The notes beneath the pieces were generated by a model. The model did not search any database and had not been told where the DNA came from. It saw only the letters and a list, made by a program, of their open reading frames with translations. Below are positions 41,814-51,419 of a stretch of DNA of 64,000 nucleotides, one piece after another. A program made the position numbers and the translations under genes. The stretch is from Bacillota bacterium. Its GTDB lineage: Bacteria > Bacillota > Clostridia > Lachnospirales > Lachnospiraceae. Each line of letters starts with the position of its first letter. Position 1 is the first letter of the stretch. Location of the stretch: positions 558,001 through 622,000 of the forward strand of contig JAEXOU010000005.1 in NCBI GenBank assembly GCA_023439125.1. The letters run 5' to 3'.

Positions 41814-42462
41814 GTGATTCCTCCTTAACATCTTCTGGCTTAATTCTTGACTTTTGACCAATTTTATTCTCAGTTCCATTCATCAAACGCTTTAAGTTTG
41901 TACGATGAGAAAAAAACGCAGATAATGCATATAATATAGCAATTATGAGCATATGTATCTGACCAGGATAACGAATACCTACCCAGATAGGGAACAATAC
42001 TGCTATACATAATGAACCCACTGATACATATCTTGTAATTGCTACAACTCCAACAAAAATAACAATAATAAATGGAATTAATAGTGGATCAAATGCTACC
42101 ATAACACCGGAGGTTACAGCGATACCTTTTCCACCCTTAAACTTAAGCCAAAACGGAAAATTATGGCCTAATACAGTACCAAAGCCTGCGTATAATCCTA
42201 ACAATTGTGAATAATCACAATCCTTAAAAATTAATTCACGGAATAATATAATAGGAATAATTGCTTTTAAGAAATCTCCAATAAAAGTAAGTGCTCCAGC
42301 CTTCCAACCAAGTGTACGTAAGGCATTTGTCGTACCAACATTACCACTTCCGTATTTTCTGATATCGACATGATACAATTTACTTACAAAATATCCAGTT
42401 GAAAAACAGCCAAATGCATAACCGGATACGATACATATGATGATTCTTAAAACTTCAACCAT
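41803..42462 (-). CDS. plsY: Acyl-phosphate:glycerol-3-phosphate acyltransferase
   Basis: 219 residues, five or so membrane helices. Conserved PlsY motifs: SGNVGTTNALRTLG (as YGSGNVGTTN), LGHNFPFWLKFKGGKGIAV and a positively charged C-terminal tail. Acylates the product of GpsA, whose gene overlaps its 3' end. Precedes der by 34 bases on the transcript side (der is upstream). Confidence 0.95.
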   Translation of the reverse strand: MVEVLRIIICIVSGYAFGCFSTGYFVSKLYHVDIRKYGSGNVGTTNALRTLGWKAGALTFIGDFLKAIIPIILFRELIFKDCDYSQLLGLYAGFGTVLGHNFPFWLKFKGGKGIAVTSGVMVAFDPLLIPFIIVIFVGVVAITRYVSVGSLCIAVLFPIWVGIRYPGQIHMLIIAILYALSAFFSHRTNLKRLMNGTENKIGQKSRIKPEDVKEESHEN

Positions 42463-42496
42463 GGACTTATCCTCCCATACAAGCTAAATTTATTAC

Positions 42497-43825
42497 TTAC
42501 TTTTCTCCTTCTTTACGTTCTCTGATAATAAACTTTAAGGAAGTTCCTGAAAATCCAAATGCTTCTCTTATTTTATTCTCAATATATCGAGTATAAGAAT
42601 AGTGCATTAATTCTTTATCATTTACAAAGATGACAAAAGTAGGCGGCTTAATGGAGGCTTGAGTTATATAATATAACCGTAGACGCTTACCTTTATCAGA
42701 AGGTGGTTGATGCATCGCTGTTGCTTCCATCATGATTTCATTTAAGACACCAGTGGATATTCTTAGGTTACGATTTTGGATTACAACTTCAATAACATCA
42801 AAGATTTTATTTATTCTTTGTCCACTTAAAGCTGAAATGAACAAAATCTCTGCATATGGCATAAATGATAATGTCTCACGGATTTTTTCTGTCTGGCGAT
42901 ATATTGTCTTATCGTCTTTTTCAACTGCATCCCATTTGTTAACAACAATGATGATTCCTTTGCCACGATCATGAGCAATACCAGCAATTTTAGCATCCTG
43001 TTCTGTTACACCTTCTGTTGCATCGATTACAATCATAACAACATCAGCACGCTCTACTGCACTTACTGTACGAATGATACTAAAACGTTCAATCTCTTCT
43101 TTAATCTTATTCTTACGACGAAGGCCTGCAGTATCAATAAATACATACTCTTTGTCCTGCCATGAAATCGCAGTATCGATTGCATCACGGGTTGTTCCTG
43201 CAATGTCAGAAACAATCACACGATTTTCTCCTGTTAACTTATTAATAATCGAAGATTTACCAACGTTTGGCTTACCAACAATCGCTATTCTTGGTCTTTC
43301 ATCCTCTTCTTCTTCCATTAATTCTGGATTAAAGTGATCAACTACTAAATCCAACAAATCACCAAAGCCTAAAAGAGAAGCTGCAGACACTGGAATTGGA
43401 TCACCGATACCAAGGTTATAAAACTCATACGTATCAGGCATAAATTTTTCAAAACTATCTACCTTATTAACTGTTAGAATGATTGGCTTGCCTGAACGGC
43501 GCAAAATATCTGCTACCTTAAAGTCTGCATCCACAAGTCCTTGACGTACATCAACAACAAACAATATAACATCTGCTGTTGCGATTGCAATTTCTGCTTG
43601 CTCACGCATATAGGTTAGCATCATATCCTTACTTTCTGGTTCAATACCACCAGTATCAATCATTGTAAATTGCTTGTCTAACCATGTGACATCTGCATAG
43701 ATACGATCTCTTGTTACACCTGGTGTATCTTTAACAATCGAAATTCTATCACCTGCTAAGGCGTTAAACAAAGTCGACTTACCAACATTTGGTCTTCCGA
43801 CAATTGCTACGATTGGTTTACTCAT
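42497..43825 (-). CDS. der: Ribosome biogenesis GTPase Der (EngA)
   Basis: 442 residues. Two tandem GTPase domains with GRPNVGKSTLFN (residue about 8) and GKPNVGKSSIIN (about 184), DTPGVTRDR and DIAGTTRD G2 regions, NKVD and NKWD, plus the C-terminal KH-like domain. Acts in 50S subunit maturation. First gene of the der-plsY-gpsA operon, an order conserved in clostridia. Confidence 0.97.
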   Translation of the reverse strand: MSKPIVAIVGRPNVGKSTLFNALAGDRISIVKDTPGVTRDRIYADVTWLDKQFTMIDTGGIEPESKDMMLTYMREQAEIAIATADVILFVVDVRQGLVDADFKVADILRRSGKPIILTVNKVDSFEKFMPDTYEFYNLGIGDPIPVSAASLLGFGDLLDLVVDHFNPELMEEEEDERPRIAIVGKPNVGKSSIINKLTGENRVIVSDIAGTTRDAIDTAISWQDKEYVFIDTAGLRRKNKIKEEIERFSIIRTVSAVERADVVMIVIDATEGVTEQDAKIAGIAHDRGKGIIIVVNKWDAVEKDDKTIYRQTEKIRETLSFMPYAEILFISALSGQRINKIFDVIEVVIQNRNLRISTGVLNEIMMEATAMHQPPSDKGKRLRLYYITQASIKPPTFVIFVNDKELMHYSYTRYIENKIREAFGFSGTSLKFIIRERKEGEK

Positions 43826-43884
43826 AATTACCTCTTTTCTGTATCTACATGCTCTATTACTAGTGTAACGGTTTACTGATTCAT

Positions 43885-45204
43885 CTAGTATAGAATTGTA
43901 GTTACCAATGACATTCCATCTGATTTTACAATACGAACCGTTGTTTGTAAAGCTTTTTCAATATCTTTCACTGTAACATCATCGAGTAGAACTTCTTCAT
44001 CAGAACGCAACATTACATCTGGCATGATTAAGAAGTCTCCAAGGTCTTTTTCTTTTAATTGTGCAATAATATCTTGTCCAGTTACAAGCCCTGCTACCGT
44101 AATATCATGACCATAAAAATCGTTAACGATTGGATAAACCGTTACTTTCGTATTCGGAAACTTATTATGAATTTCAGAAGCAATCCCTTCTAATGTAGAA
44201 GCTGCGAGCATCCCTGTTACTAAAGAACAATTACGTACTTTGGCATCTGTATCGAATTCTTTTAGTGCTTCTTCCACTTCATCCACTAGCGAACGAATCA
44301 TACCAACTCCATTTTCAATTTGAGGATACCCCTCATAATAATCTTCCTTTGGTATCGGTAAGGAAGCTTTCAAATACCATTCATCGCTTAAGAAGACAAA
44401 TCTTGTTCCACGCTCTTTTTTAATCTTTTTTTGCCAAGCTTCAACCTGTTCAATTACAGCACGTGCTTCTTCCTTGGTAAATCCACGAAAGTTTGTTAAT
44501 TTCTCACGATGCTTTGTAAGACCAATTGGAACAACTGACATCGTCTTCATAAATGGAAGCAATTGAGATAAATCCTGAATTGTTTTATCTAATTCAGCTC
44601 CATCATTATAGCCAGGACAAAGCACTACTTGACCATTCATCTCTAGGCCAGCGTCATAAAATCGTTTTAAATATTCTAATTTTTCGCCAGCAAAACGATT
44701 GTTTAGCATCTTACAACGTAATTCTTTATTCGTTGTATGAACTGAGATATTGATTGGAGATAATTTATAGAAACAAATTCGCTCCACTTCCTCTTCGGAC
44801 ATATTCGTTAATGTAATATAATTACCCTGTAAAAAAGACAATCTTGCATCATCATCTTTAAAATAAATGGTATCACGCATACCTTTTGGGTTTTGATCAA
44901 TAAAGCAAAAGACACATTTATTATGACAGGATTGATACTGATCCATTAATCCATCTTCAAACTCAATTCCAAGATCAGCGTCATAATCCTTTTCGATCTC
45001 TAACTCCCATTCCTCACCATTTTGTTTTGCAATAATAAGTGTTAAATATTCATCATGAATGAGGTAATGATAATCGATTACATCCTTCATTTTCTTGCCA
45101 TTAATACGAAGTAGCTCATCTTTTGCCTCAATATCAAGCTGCTCTGCAATGCTACCCGGCAAAACACGTTTAATTATGTGTCTGGCTTCTTTTTTTCTTT
45201 CCAT
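43885..45204 (-). CDS. DUF512 protein with PDZ and radical-SAM-like parts
   Basis: 439 residues. N-terminal PDZ-like segment (about 8-65, VLPGSIAEQLDIEAKDELLRINGK), then CHNKCVFCFIDQNPKGMR, a CX3CX2C cluster of radical-SAM type, and the C-terminal DUF512 domain. Function is not established; homologues are conserved next to der in clostridia, as here (59 bases upstream of der), suggesting a link to ribosome or membrane biogenesis (inference). Confidence 0.87.
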   Translation of the reverse strand: MERKKEARHIIKRVLPGSIAEQLDIEAKDELLRINGKKMKDVIDYHYLIHDEYLTLIIAKQNGEEWELEIEKDYDADLGIEFEDGLMDQYQSCHNKCVFCFIDQNPKGMRDTIYFKDDDARLSFLQGNYITLTNMSEEEVERICFYKLSPINISVHTTNKELRCKMLNNRFAGEKLEYLKRFYDAGLEMNGQVVLCPGYNDGAELDKTIQDLSQLLPFMKTMSVVPIGLTKHREKLTNFRGFTKEEARAVIEQVEAWQKKIKKERGTRFVFLSDEWYLKASLPIPKEDYYEGYPQIENGVGMIRSLVDEVEEALKEFDTDAKVRNCSLVTGMLAASTLEGIASEIHNKFPNTKVTVYPIVNDFYGHDITVAGLVTGQDIIAQLKEKDLGDFLIMPDVMLRSDEEVLLDDVTVKDIEKALQTTVRIVKSDGMSLVTTILY

Positions 45205-45273
45205 TCTTGTACCTTTCTATAACACATCTGATGAAAATTAAGATTTTCCTCAAATATTCTTAATCTTATATCA

Positions 45274-45302
45274 GTTTATCATCCACCTAACACATTTGCA
45301 AC
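45274..45302 (-). promoter_or_regulatory. Possible promoter of the DUF512-der-plsY-gpsA operon
   Basis: Minus strand TTGCAA (45297-45302), 17 bases, TAAACT (45274-45279), about 70 bases before the ATG. Moderate consensus match. Confidence 0.4.
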
Positions 45303-45367
45303 CGAAAATTCCCTTCACTTATTGTTGACTACTTTACGTAATTTTAGCAAATCCTTCAAGCTTTAAA

Positions 45368-46948
45368 TTACTCCTTGACTACTAAGAATTTCGATAACAT
45401 ATCACAAAAAGCTTCTTCATTCGTATTTAGAAATTTGTGAAAACACATTTCTTCCCGTTCCAGCATCTGTCCTAATTCTAAGATAAAACCAGGAATATTA
45501 TCGACTGTAATTGTTCCATACAGTTTTCCCATATGAGTATCCATTAAACTAACGTTTCCACCTGCATAAAGCTCATAGACATCAAACAATTGACCATGAA
45601 TGGAAACTTTTTTACCTGCAAATCCAAGCTCTGCAATTTGATGACGAGCACAGGAATTCAAACATCCAGAGATATGAATCTTCGGTAATAGATTACCATC
45701 GAGATTGTTATTTTCAATTGCTTCCAAGATAGAAAGTAGCAAAGCACGGCTATTTTGTACACCAATCTGACAAGTTGGAACACCAACGCAGCTAATACTA
45801 TGCATTACGTTTGTAAATTGATTTTCAGATTTTGTAGCTTCTAAGAACTCGTTTGCTTGTTCTTTCGTTAAGTTTCGCACATATAACTCTTCTTGCATAC
45901 TAAGGCGCAACTCGATCTTACATTCTGGATTACAGTGAAGCAATGCATTCTCCATATAATTACAGATATAATCATACATCTTCATCGATAACTTACCAAA
46001 ACGAGGATGTAAAATAACGGTATATAAGTCTTTTTGCTTTTGGGCTTTTAAATTTAACGTATCCGAAATTTCAGGAATCCATTCCTCTTCACCTACAATC
46101 GTAGCTTCAATTTTTTCAAATGACTCTGTCTTTTTTACTCGTCTAACATGACGTTCAAAACATTCTATGAATTTTTCCAAACCAACTTCCTTCGGAATAA
46201 ATCTACTTCTTGCTTTCGCACGATTCTTATAATTTCCCAATTCGATAAACGTACGTAGATAAGCTTCAACATAATAAATAGCTTCATATGGATCAATTAG
46301 CTTATCATATGGAATTGCAACTTGAGGATTATTCCCCATACCACCAGCTAGGAACACTCGAAATTTTGGTTCTCCATTTTCTATAACAGCAACAAAACCA
46401 ATATCATTGATTGTTGCACAAGCAGTATCCTTGCAAGAATTCGAAAATGCCACTTTGAGTTTTCTTGGTAAATGAAACTGTGAGGCATTAGCAATAAAGT
46501 ATTCGCTTACCTGAAGAGCAAAATCAGTCACATCAAAGGCTTCTCCTTTTTCTACCCCTGACATTGGTGATAGTGCAACATTTCTTGGATAGTTACCGCC
46601 TCCACCCCTCGTAAATAAATCATAATCAATGGCATCCATCATAATCTCACATACTTCATCTAGCGATAAATCATGTAATTGAACGGCTTGTCTGGACGTA
46701 AAATGAACACTTTCTATTTTATATTTTTTCATATACTTTTGAATTAGTTTTAGGTGTTCAAATGAAATCAAGCCACAAGGTGTACGTAATCGAATCATAA
46801 AACCTTCTTTTCCTCTCTGAGCATACACACCCATACCACCTGATTTTGATTTGAAATCCGGAACAGATAATTGTCCTTCTAAGAATTTCTCACCTAATTT
46901 TTTAAACCCTAGAATTTCTGATTTATATAAATCACCATATGTTTTCAT
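45368..46948 (-). CDS. Siroheme [4Fe-4S] nitrite/sulfite reductase-type protein
   Basis: About 526 residues. Two repeated ferredoxin-like/sirohaem halves; the cluster ligands are CVGVPTC (CX5C) and GCLNSCARHQ (CX3C) in the C-terminal half. Reduces nitrite or sulfite with low-potential electrons; sequence alone does not decide which. Start set at the ATG at 46948, where GGAG stands five bases upstream, rather than at 46981. Divergent from the ABC importer genes. No sirohaem synthesis or sulfate-activation genes are in the window. Confidence 0.88.
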   Translation of the reverse strand: MKTYGDLYKSEILGFKKLGEKFLEGQLSVPDFKSKSGGMGVYAQRGKEGFMIRLRTPCGLISFEHLKLIQKYMKKYKIESVHFTSRQAVQLHDLSLDEVCEIMMDAIDYDLFTRGGGGNYPRNVALSPMSGVEKGEAFDVTDFALQVSEYFIANASQFHLPRKLKVAFSNSCKDTACATINDIGFVAVIENGEPKFRVFLAGGMGNNPQVAIPYDKLIDPYEAIYYVEAYLRTFIELGNYKNRAKARSRFIPKEVGLEKFIECFERHVRRVKKTESFEKIEATIVGEEEWIPEISDTLNLKAQKQKDLYTVILHPRFGKLSMKMYDYICNYMENALLHCNPECKIELRLSMQEELYVRNLTKEQANEFLEATKSENQFTNVMHSISCVGVPTCQIGVQNSRALLLSILEAIENNNLDGNLLPKIHISGCLNSCARHQIAELGFAGKKVSIHGQLFDVYELYAGGNVSLMDTHMGKLYGTITVDNIPGFILELGQMLEREEMCFHKFLNTNEEAFCDMLSKFLVVKE

Positions 46949-47172
46949 CTTGTCTCCAATCCTTTTTGTTATTAAATTCATACCAACTTATCCATTTATT
47001 ATTTCCAATTATTTGATTACCATTACACACATTTCATAAATCCAAAGGAATGTTTCTATTGCTTACCTGATTAAAACGAATCAAATCGACCTAAAATATA
47101 CATAGGAAACAAGGAAAAGTATGCTTTAAATAATATTTAAATAAATAAGTTAATAAAGATGGAGGAAACGAT

Positions 47173-48306
47173 ATGAAGAATAAATTTTTAGTAATTATTG
47201 TTATTTCCTTTTTATTCTGTTCGTTAGTTATAGGTTGCAATACTCAAGTACAAAGTAATTCAAATCAATCAGCCTTTCATTCCATATTAGGAATTAAAAA
47301 GATATATTCCAATGAATATATGAATCAGTTTTATAAAGTTAATGTCATTGGGATGGAGCAATGGAAACGTTACTCTCATATTAGAAAGAATAGTAGCTAC
47401 TTTCATGATAGTGTGGAAACCATTAGTAACACCAAACGCTTAATTGACTATCCAACTTTTATGGATGCCTCTGGATTTACTACAACCTTTAAAGAAAAGC
47501 CAAAAAATGTCGCTGTTTTATTTTCTTCGTATGCTGAAATTTGGCAACTTGCTGGAGGAACAATTAATATTACAGTTGAAGAAACTGTTAATCGAAATCT
47601 CGTGTCAAAAGAGGAAGTGAAATTGGTAGGACAAGGGAGCGGAAAAGAAATTAACTATGAATTATTACTCTCTTATCAGCCAGATTTAGTGATCCTTACC
47701 GCTGATTATGAAGCTCAACTTAAACTAGCAGATCAATTGCGTATGTTTCAAATTCCAGTACTCGTACTCAAAGTAGAAAGTTTTCTTGACTATTTAAAAG
47801 CCCTGTCCATCTTCACTGAAATATTGGATACAAAGGAACAATATAACCTATATGGGAATAATGTGTTGAACCAAGTTGAAAATGTTTTAGGAAAAACAGA
47901 TAGTATAAAAGATAAACCTACTGTTTTATTTTTGCGAGCTTATTCTTATGGTGCTAAAGCAAAAACAACGGATCATTTTGTTGGTGCAATGTTAAAAGAC
48001 TTAGGTGCAATTAATATTGCAGAGTCAAAAGACTTTCCAATCGACACATTAAGTCAGGAAGTAATTGCAGCAAGTGATGTTGATTATATTTTTATCTCGA
48101 TTATGGGTGAAGATGAAGCTGCCGTTTGTAATTATGTTGAACGAGAACTACTAGTACAACCAGCCTTCTCAGCATTAAATGCTGTAAAAGAAAAGAAATA
48201 TTACATTTTACCGAAGGATTTATTTTCGTATAAACCGAATCAACGGTGGGGTAATGCTTATCAATACCTTGCCAATCTTTTATATCCTGAAATGAGTAAT
48301 GAGTAA
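47173..48306 (+). CDS. ABC-importer substrate-binding lipoprotein (FepB/BtuF type)
   Basis: 377 residues. Signal peptide with lipobox LVIGC (cysteine at about residue 22). Type III binding-protein features: VAVLFSSYAEIWQLAGG, INYELLLSYQPDLVILTADYEA and a long linker helix. Binds an iron-siderophore, haem or corrinoid, from family; the ligand cannot be read from sequence. First of three genes for a complete importer. RBS GGAGG; the 190-base divergent spacer shows no clear riboswitch. Confidence 0.9.
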   Translation: MKNKFLVIIVISFLFCSLVIGCNTQVQSNSNQSAFHSILGIKKIYSNEYMNQFYKVNVIGMEQWKRYSHIRKNSSYFHDSVETISNTKRLIDYPTFMDASGFTTTFKEKPKNVAVLFSSYAEIWQLAGGTINITVEETVNRNLVSKEEVKLVGQGSGKEINYELLLSYQPDLVILTADYEAQLKLADQLRMFQIPVLVLKVESFLDYLKALSIFTEILDTKEQYNLYGNNVLNQVENVLGKTDSIKDKPTVLFLRAYSYGAKAKTTDHFVGAMLKDLGAINIAESKDFPIDTLSQEVIAASDVDYIFISIMGEDEAAVCNYVERELLVQPAFSALNAVKEKKYYILPKDLFSYKPNQRWGNAYQYLANLLYPEMSNE

Positions 48307-48348
48307 GCACTTAAATGTAGCATTTTCAAACAGTTAGAAGGGCATAAC

Positions 48349-49356
48349 ATGAATCGTTCAAATCAAAAAGCTATGAAATATATGATACTTTTACTTCTGT
48401 TGATTATTGGTTGCTTTCTTGCAATTTGCATGGGAAGTGTAGCTATTCCTTTATCGGATGTTTTTTCTGCATTCTTTAAGGAAGATGCTCTCTCCATTAA
48501 TCATTTGATTATTCGCTCCATTCGTATCCCTCGAGTCATAGGTGCTATCTTTGCAGGTGTAGGGCTGTCAATTTCCGGTGTATTATTGCAGATTGTAATG
48601 AATAATTCTCTTGCTGCTCCGAATATTATTGGCGTTAACTCTGGAGCTGGGTTATTTGTACTATGTATTCTTGTTTTTTATCCAAATCATTATAATACAA
48701 TACCGTTCGCTGCTTTCTTTGGTGCTCTAATTGCGGCTTTCTTAGTTTATATAATTGCTCATAAAACTCACATAAGTAAAGTCACTGTCGTACTTGCTGG
48801 AGTAGCTGTTTCTAGTTTGTTAAATGCCATTATGAATGCTATAATGCTTTTTTTCCCATATGCCTCAATCGATGTATCATCCTTTATGTATGGAACTCTT
48901 TCCGGTCTAACCTATTCCTCCATACTTCTTCCTATCACCTTAATAGGAATTATTGTTTTACTGCTCTTTTTCTTACGCAATACATGGAACATCCTTCAAC
49001 TAGGAGATTCCCTAGCAAGTGCCCTTGGTTTACGTGTTAATATAATTCGCTTTCTCCTAATTTTATGTTCTGCGATGCTTGCAGGTTGTGTAGTTAGTTA
49101 TGCTGGGCTATTAGGATTTGTTGGACTAATTGTCCCGCATATAGCACGACGCATCATCGGTTATGATGCAAAACAACTCCTACCATTTTCTGCAATCTTA
49201 GGAGCATTCATTGTAGTTTTATCTGATTTAATTGGAAGGGTTTTATTTATACCTTATGAGATTCCTGTGGGTATTATTATGTCTTTCTTTGGAAGTCCAT
49301 ATTTTATATACTTACTAATACGGCAAAAAGGAGGATATTCTCATGCTGATGTATGA
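48349..49356 (+). CDS. FecCD-family ABC importer permease
   Basis: 335 residues, about ten membrane helices. Family motifs: RIPRVIGAIFAGVGLSISGVLLQ near the N-terminus and GFVGLIVPHIARRIIGYDAKQLLP, the loop that contacts the ATPase. Only one permease gene, so a homodimer is expected. Overlaps the ATPase gene by 14 bases. Confidence 0.95.
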   Translation: MNRSNQKAMKYMILLLLLIIGCFLAICMGSVAIPLSDVFSAFFKEDALSINHLIIRSIRIPRVIGAIFAGVGLSISGVLLQIVMNNSLAAPNIIGVNSGAGLFVLCILVFYPNHYNTIPFAAFFGALIAAFLVYIIAHKTHISKVTVVLAGVAVSSLLNAIMNAIMLFFPYASIDVSSFMYGTLSGLTYSSILLPITLIGIIVLLLFFLRNTWNILQLGDSLASALGLRVNIIRFLLILCSAMLAGCVVSYAGLLGFVGLIVPHIARRIIGYDAKQLLPFSAILGAFIVVLSDLIGRVLFIPYEIPVGIIMSFFGSPYFIYLLIRQKGGYSHADV

Positions 49357-50122
49357 TAATGTAACTGCAGCTATTGGTGGAAAAAAGATCGTCAAAAATC
49401 TTAGTGTTTGCTTTCCTTATGGAACAATCACCTGTATTCTCGGTCCTAATGGATGTGGAAAGTCAACTCTTCTGCAAAGCTTGTTCTCACCCCATTATCT
49501 ACAGGAGGGAACAATCTTACTAGATGACCGTCCGATTATTCAATATCCTGCTCGTGAAAAAGCAATGCGTATTGCTTATCTACCTCAAATACATGAGGTC
49601 CCTCCAATCACAGTTCGTACTTTGATTATGCAAGGTCGTTTCCCTTATATTGGAATGCTAGGAAAAGCAAGCCGTTTTGACCAACTTCTTGTACAGCGTG
49701 CTCTTGACGATACTAATATGAGTGAACTTGCTGAACGTAACTTGACTACCTTATCTGGAGGAGAATGTAAACGTGCCTATCTTGGTATGATTTTAGCTCA
49801 AAATACTGATTATATTATATTAGATGAACCTACTACCTTCTTAGATATTCGACATCGTCTGGAATTACTAGATTTGCTTTCTTCTCTTAGAGATCGTGGA
49901 AAAACTATCGTTGTTGTTTTACATGATATCAATGAAGCTTTACAATTAGCCGACATTATTCTACTTCTTAACGATGGTATTCTTGTAAAAACCCTTTCTC
50001 GTATGGAATTCTTAAATTCTGATGTGATTCAAGAGATTTTTCAAGTTCAAATGACTTACCAGGAAGTAAATCATAAAACTCTGACGAATTTTTCTCTAAA
50101 AGAAAAACAGGAAAAAGGTTGA
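49343..50122 (+). CDS. ABC importer ATP-binding protein (FepC/BtuD type)
   Basis: 259 residues. Walker A GPNGCGKSTL, Q-loop YLPQIHEVPP, signature LSGGECKRAY, Walker B YIILDEPTTFLD and H-loop VVLHDINEAL. Powers the importer with the two preceding genes. RBS AGGAGG lies inside the permease end, so translation is coupled. Confidence 0.96.
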   Translation: MLMYDNVTAAIGGKKIVKNLSVCFPYGTITCILGPNGCGKSTLLQSLFSPHYLQEGTILLDDRPIIQYPAREKAMRIAYLPQIHEVPPITVRTLIMQGRFPYIGMLGKASRFDQLLVQRALDDTNMSELAERNLTTLSGGECKRAYLGMILAQNTDYIILDEPTTFLDIRHRLELLDLLSSLRDRGKTIVVVLHDINEALQLADIILLLNDGILVKTLSRMEFLNSDVIQEIFQVQMTYQEVNHKTLTNFSLKEKQEKG

Positions 50123-50147
50123 CGGATAGGAAGGATGGTAATAAAAT
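50119..50147 (+). promoter_or_regulatory. Predicted promoter of the PRPP synthetase gene
   Basis: TTGACG (50119-50124), 17 bases, TAAAAT (50142-50147). It overlaps the stop codon of the ABC ATPase gene, and suggests that prs is not just the tail of that operon. Confidence 0.5.
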
Positions 50148-50199
50148 ATGTGTTGGTTAAAATACACTGCTTGAGCATGTATATGGAAGGGAGACTCTT

Positions 50200-51366
50200 A
50201 TGAGCAACAGAAAACTAGTCGAAACGATCCCTATCGCTCCGCTAAAGATAATAGCATTAGATGGTTACAAAGAATTAAGTGAAAAAGTCAATCATTGTGT
50301 TGTCCAAGCAAGACATGCTATGCTGGAAATCCAAGAACACGTACCTGCATTCTTAGGATACGACAACAATACTTATCTGGTGGACTACTCCATTCCTAGA
50401 TTTGGTACAGGTGAAGCGAAAGCTGTCATTAATGATGCAATCCGTGGATGTGATTTGTTTATTCTTGCTGATGTCATGAATTACACAACAGGATATGAGA
50501 TTCATGGTGAACATACGATGAAATCTCCAGATGATCATTTCCAGGATTTAAAGCGAATTATAGCTGCAGCCAAAATAAGTAAGGTTAAACGCATTAATGT
50601 GATTATTCCATTCTTATATGAAAGCAGACAACATCGTCGTGATAAATTAGAGTCTCTAGATTGCGCCTATGCTCTGCAAGAGTTATCGAATATGGGTGTA
50701 GAAAATATTATTACATTTGATGCACATGATGCTCGAGTGCAAAATGCAATTCCAATTCGTGGATTTGATAATTTTTTTACGAGTTTACAATTTATCCGTG
50801 AGCTTTTATTTACAGAGAAAGATGTTTTAAAAAATAAAGGTGATTTAATGGTGATTTCACCAGATGAAGGTGGTATGTCACGCGCTGTATACTACGCTAA
50901 TGTTCTAGGTGTTGAAATGGGTATGTTCTATAAGCGTCGCGATTATTCCCAAATTGTTAATGGTCATAATCCAATCGTCGCACACGAATTCTTGGGAACT
51001 TCTGTTGAAGGAAAAGATGTATTTATCATAGATGACATTATCTCCTCTGGCGAAAGTATTCTTGATGTTGCTCGTGAATTAAAAAGACGAAAAGCTAGAC
51101 GTATCTTCATAGCAGCAACCTTCGGCTTATTCTGTAATGGAATTGAAAAGATTGATCAAGCATATCAGGATGGTTGCATTGATCGAATCTACACAACGAA
51201 TCTAGTCCATACACCAGAAGAAATATTCTCACGTCCATATTATAAGAATGTGGATTTAAGTAAATATATTTCATTAATCATCGATACTTTAAATCACGAT
51301 ACATCGGTGAACGATATTATATCGCCAAGTGATTTAATTCATGAATTGTTACAGCATAGATCATAA
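50200..51366 (+). CDS. prs: Ribose-phosphate pyrophosphokinase
   Basis: 388 residues, longer than the ~315 of classical Prs. PRPP-binding DVFIIDDIISSGESILDVA and pyrophosphate region KRRDYSQI are present, as is FDAHDARVQNAIPIRGFDNFF in place of the usual LHAGQIQGFF. This is a distinct clostridial type that makes PRPP from ribose 5-phosphate and ATP. It has its own likely promoter and a bidirectional terminator. Confidence 0.9.
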   Translation: MSNRKLVETIPIAPLKIIALDGYKELSEKVNHCVVQARHAMLEIQEHVPAFLGYDNNTYLVDYSIPRFGTGEAKAVINDAIRGCDLFILADVMNYTTGYEIHGEHTMKSPDDHFQDLKRIIAAAKISKVKRINVIIPFLYESRQHRRDKLESLDCAYALQELSNMGVENIITFDAHDARVQNAIPIRGFDNFFTSLQFIRELLFTEKDVLKNKGDLMVISPDEGGMSRAVYYANVLGVEMGMFYKRRDYSQIVNGHNPIVAHEFLGTSVEGKDVFIIDDIISSGESILDVARELKRRKARRIFIAATFGLFCNGIEKIDQAYQDGCIDRIYTTNLVHTPEEIFSRPYYKNVDLSKYISLIIDTLNHDTSVNDIISPSDLIHELLQHRS

Positions 51367-51374
51367 GGAAAATT

Positions 51375-51411
51375 GAAACAGGGTTGTTGCATAATGCAAC
51401 AACCCCGTTTC
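51375..51411. terminator. Bidirectional terminator between prs and pgeF
   Basis: Stem GGGTTGTTGCAT / ATGCAACAACCC (51381-51405), extended by GAAAC / GTTTC, ten or so bases after prs and nine before the end of the convergent gene. Same core as 39248-39272. Confidence 0.8.
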
Positions 51412-51419
51412 CTTTATTA

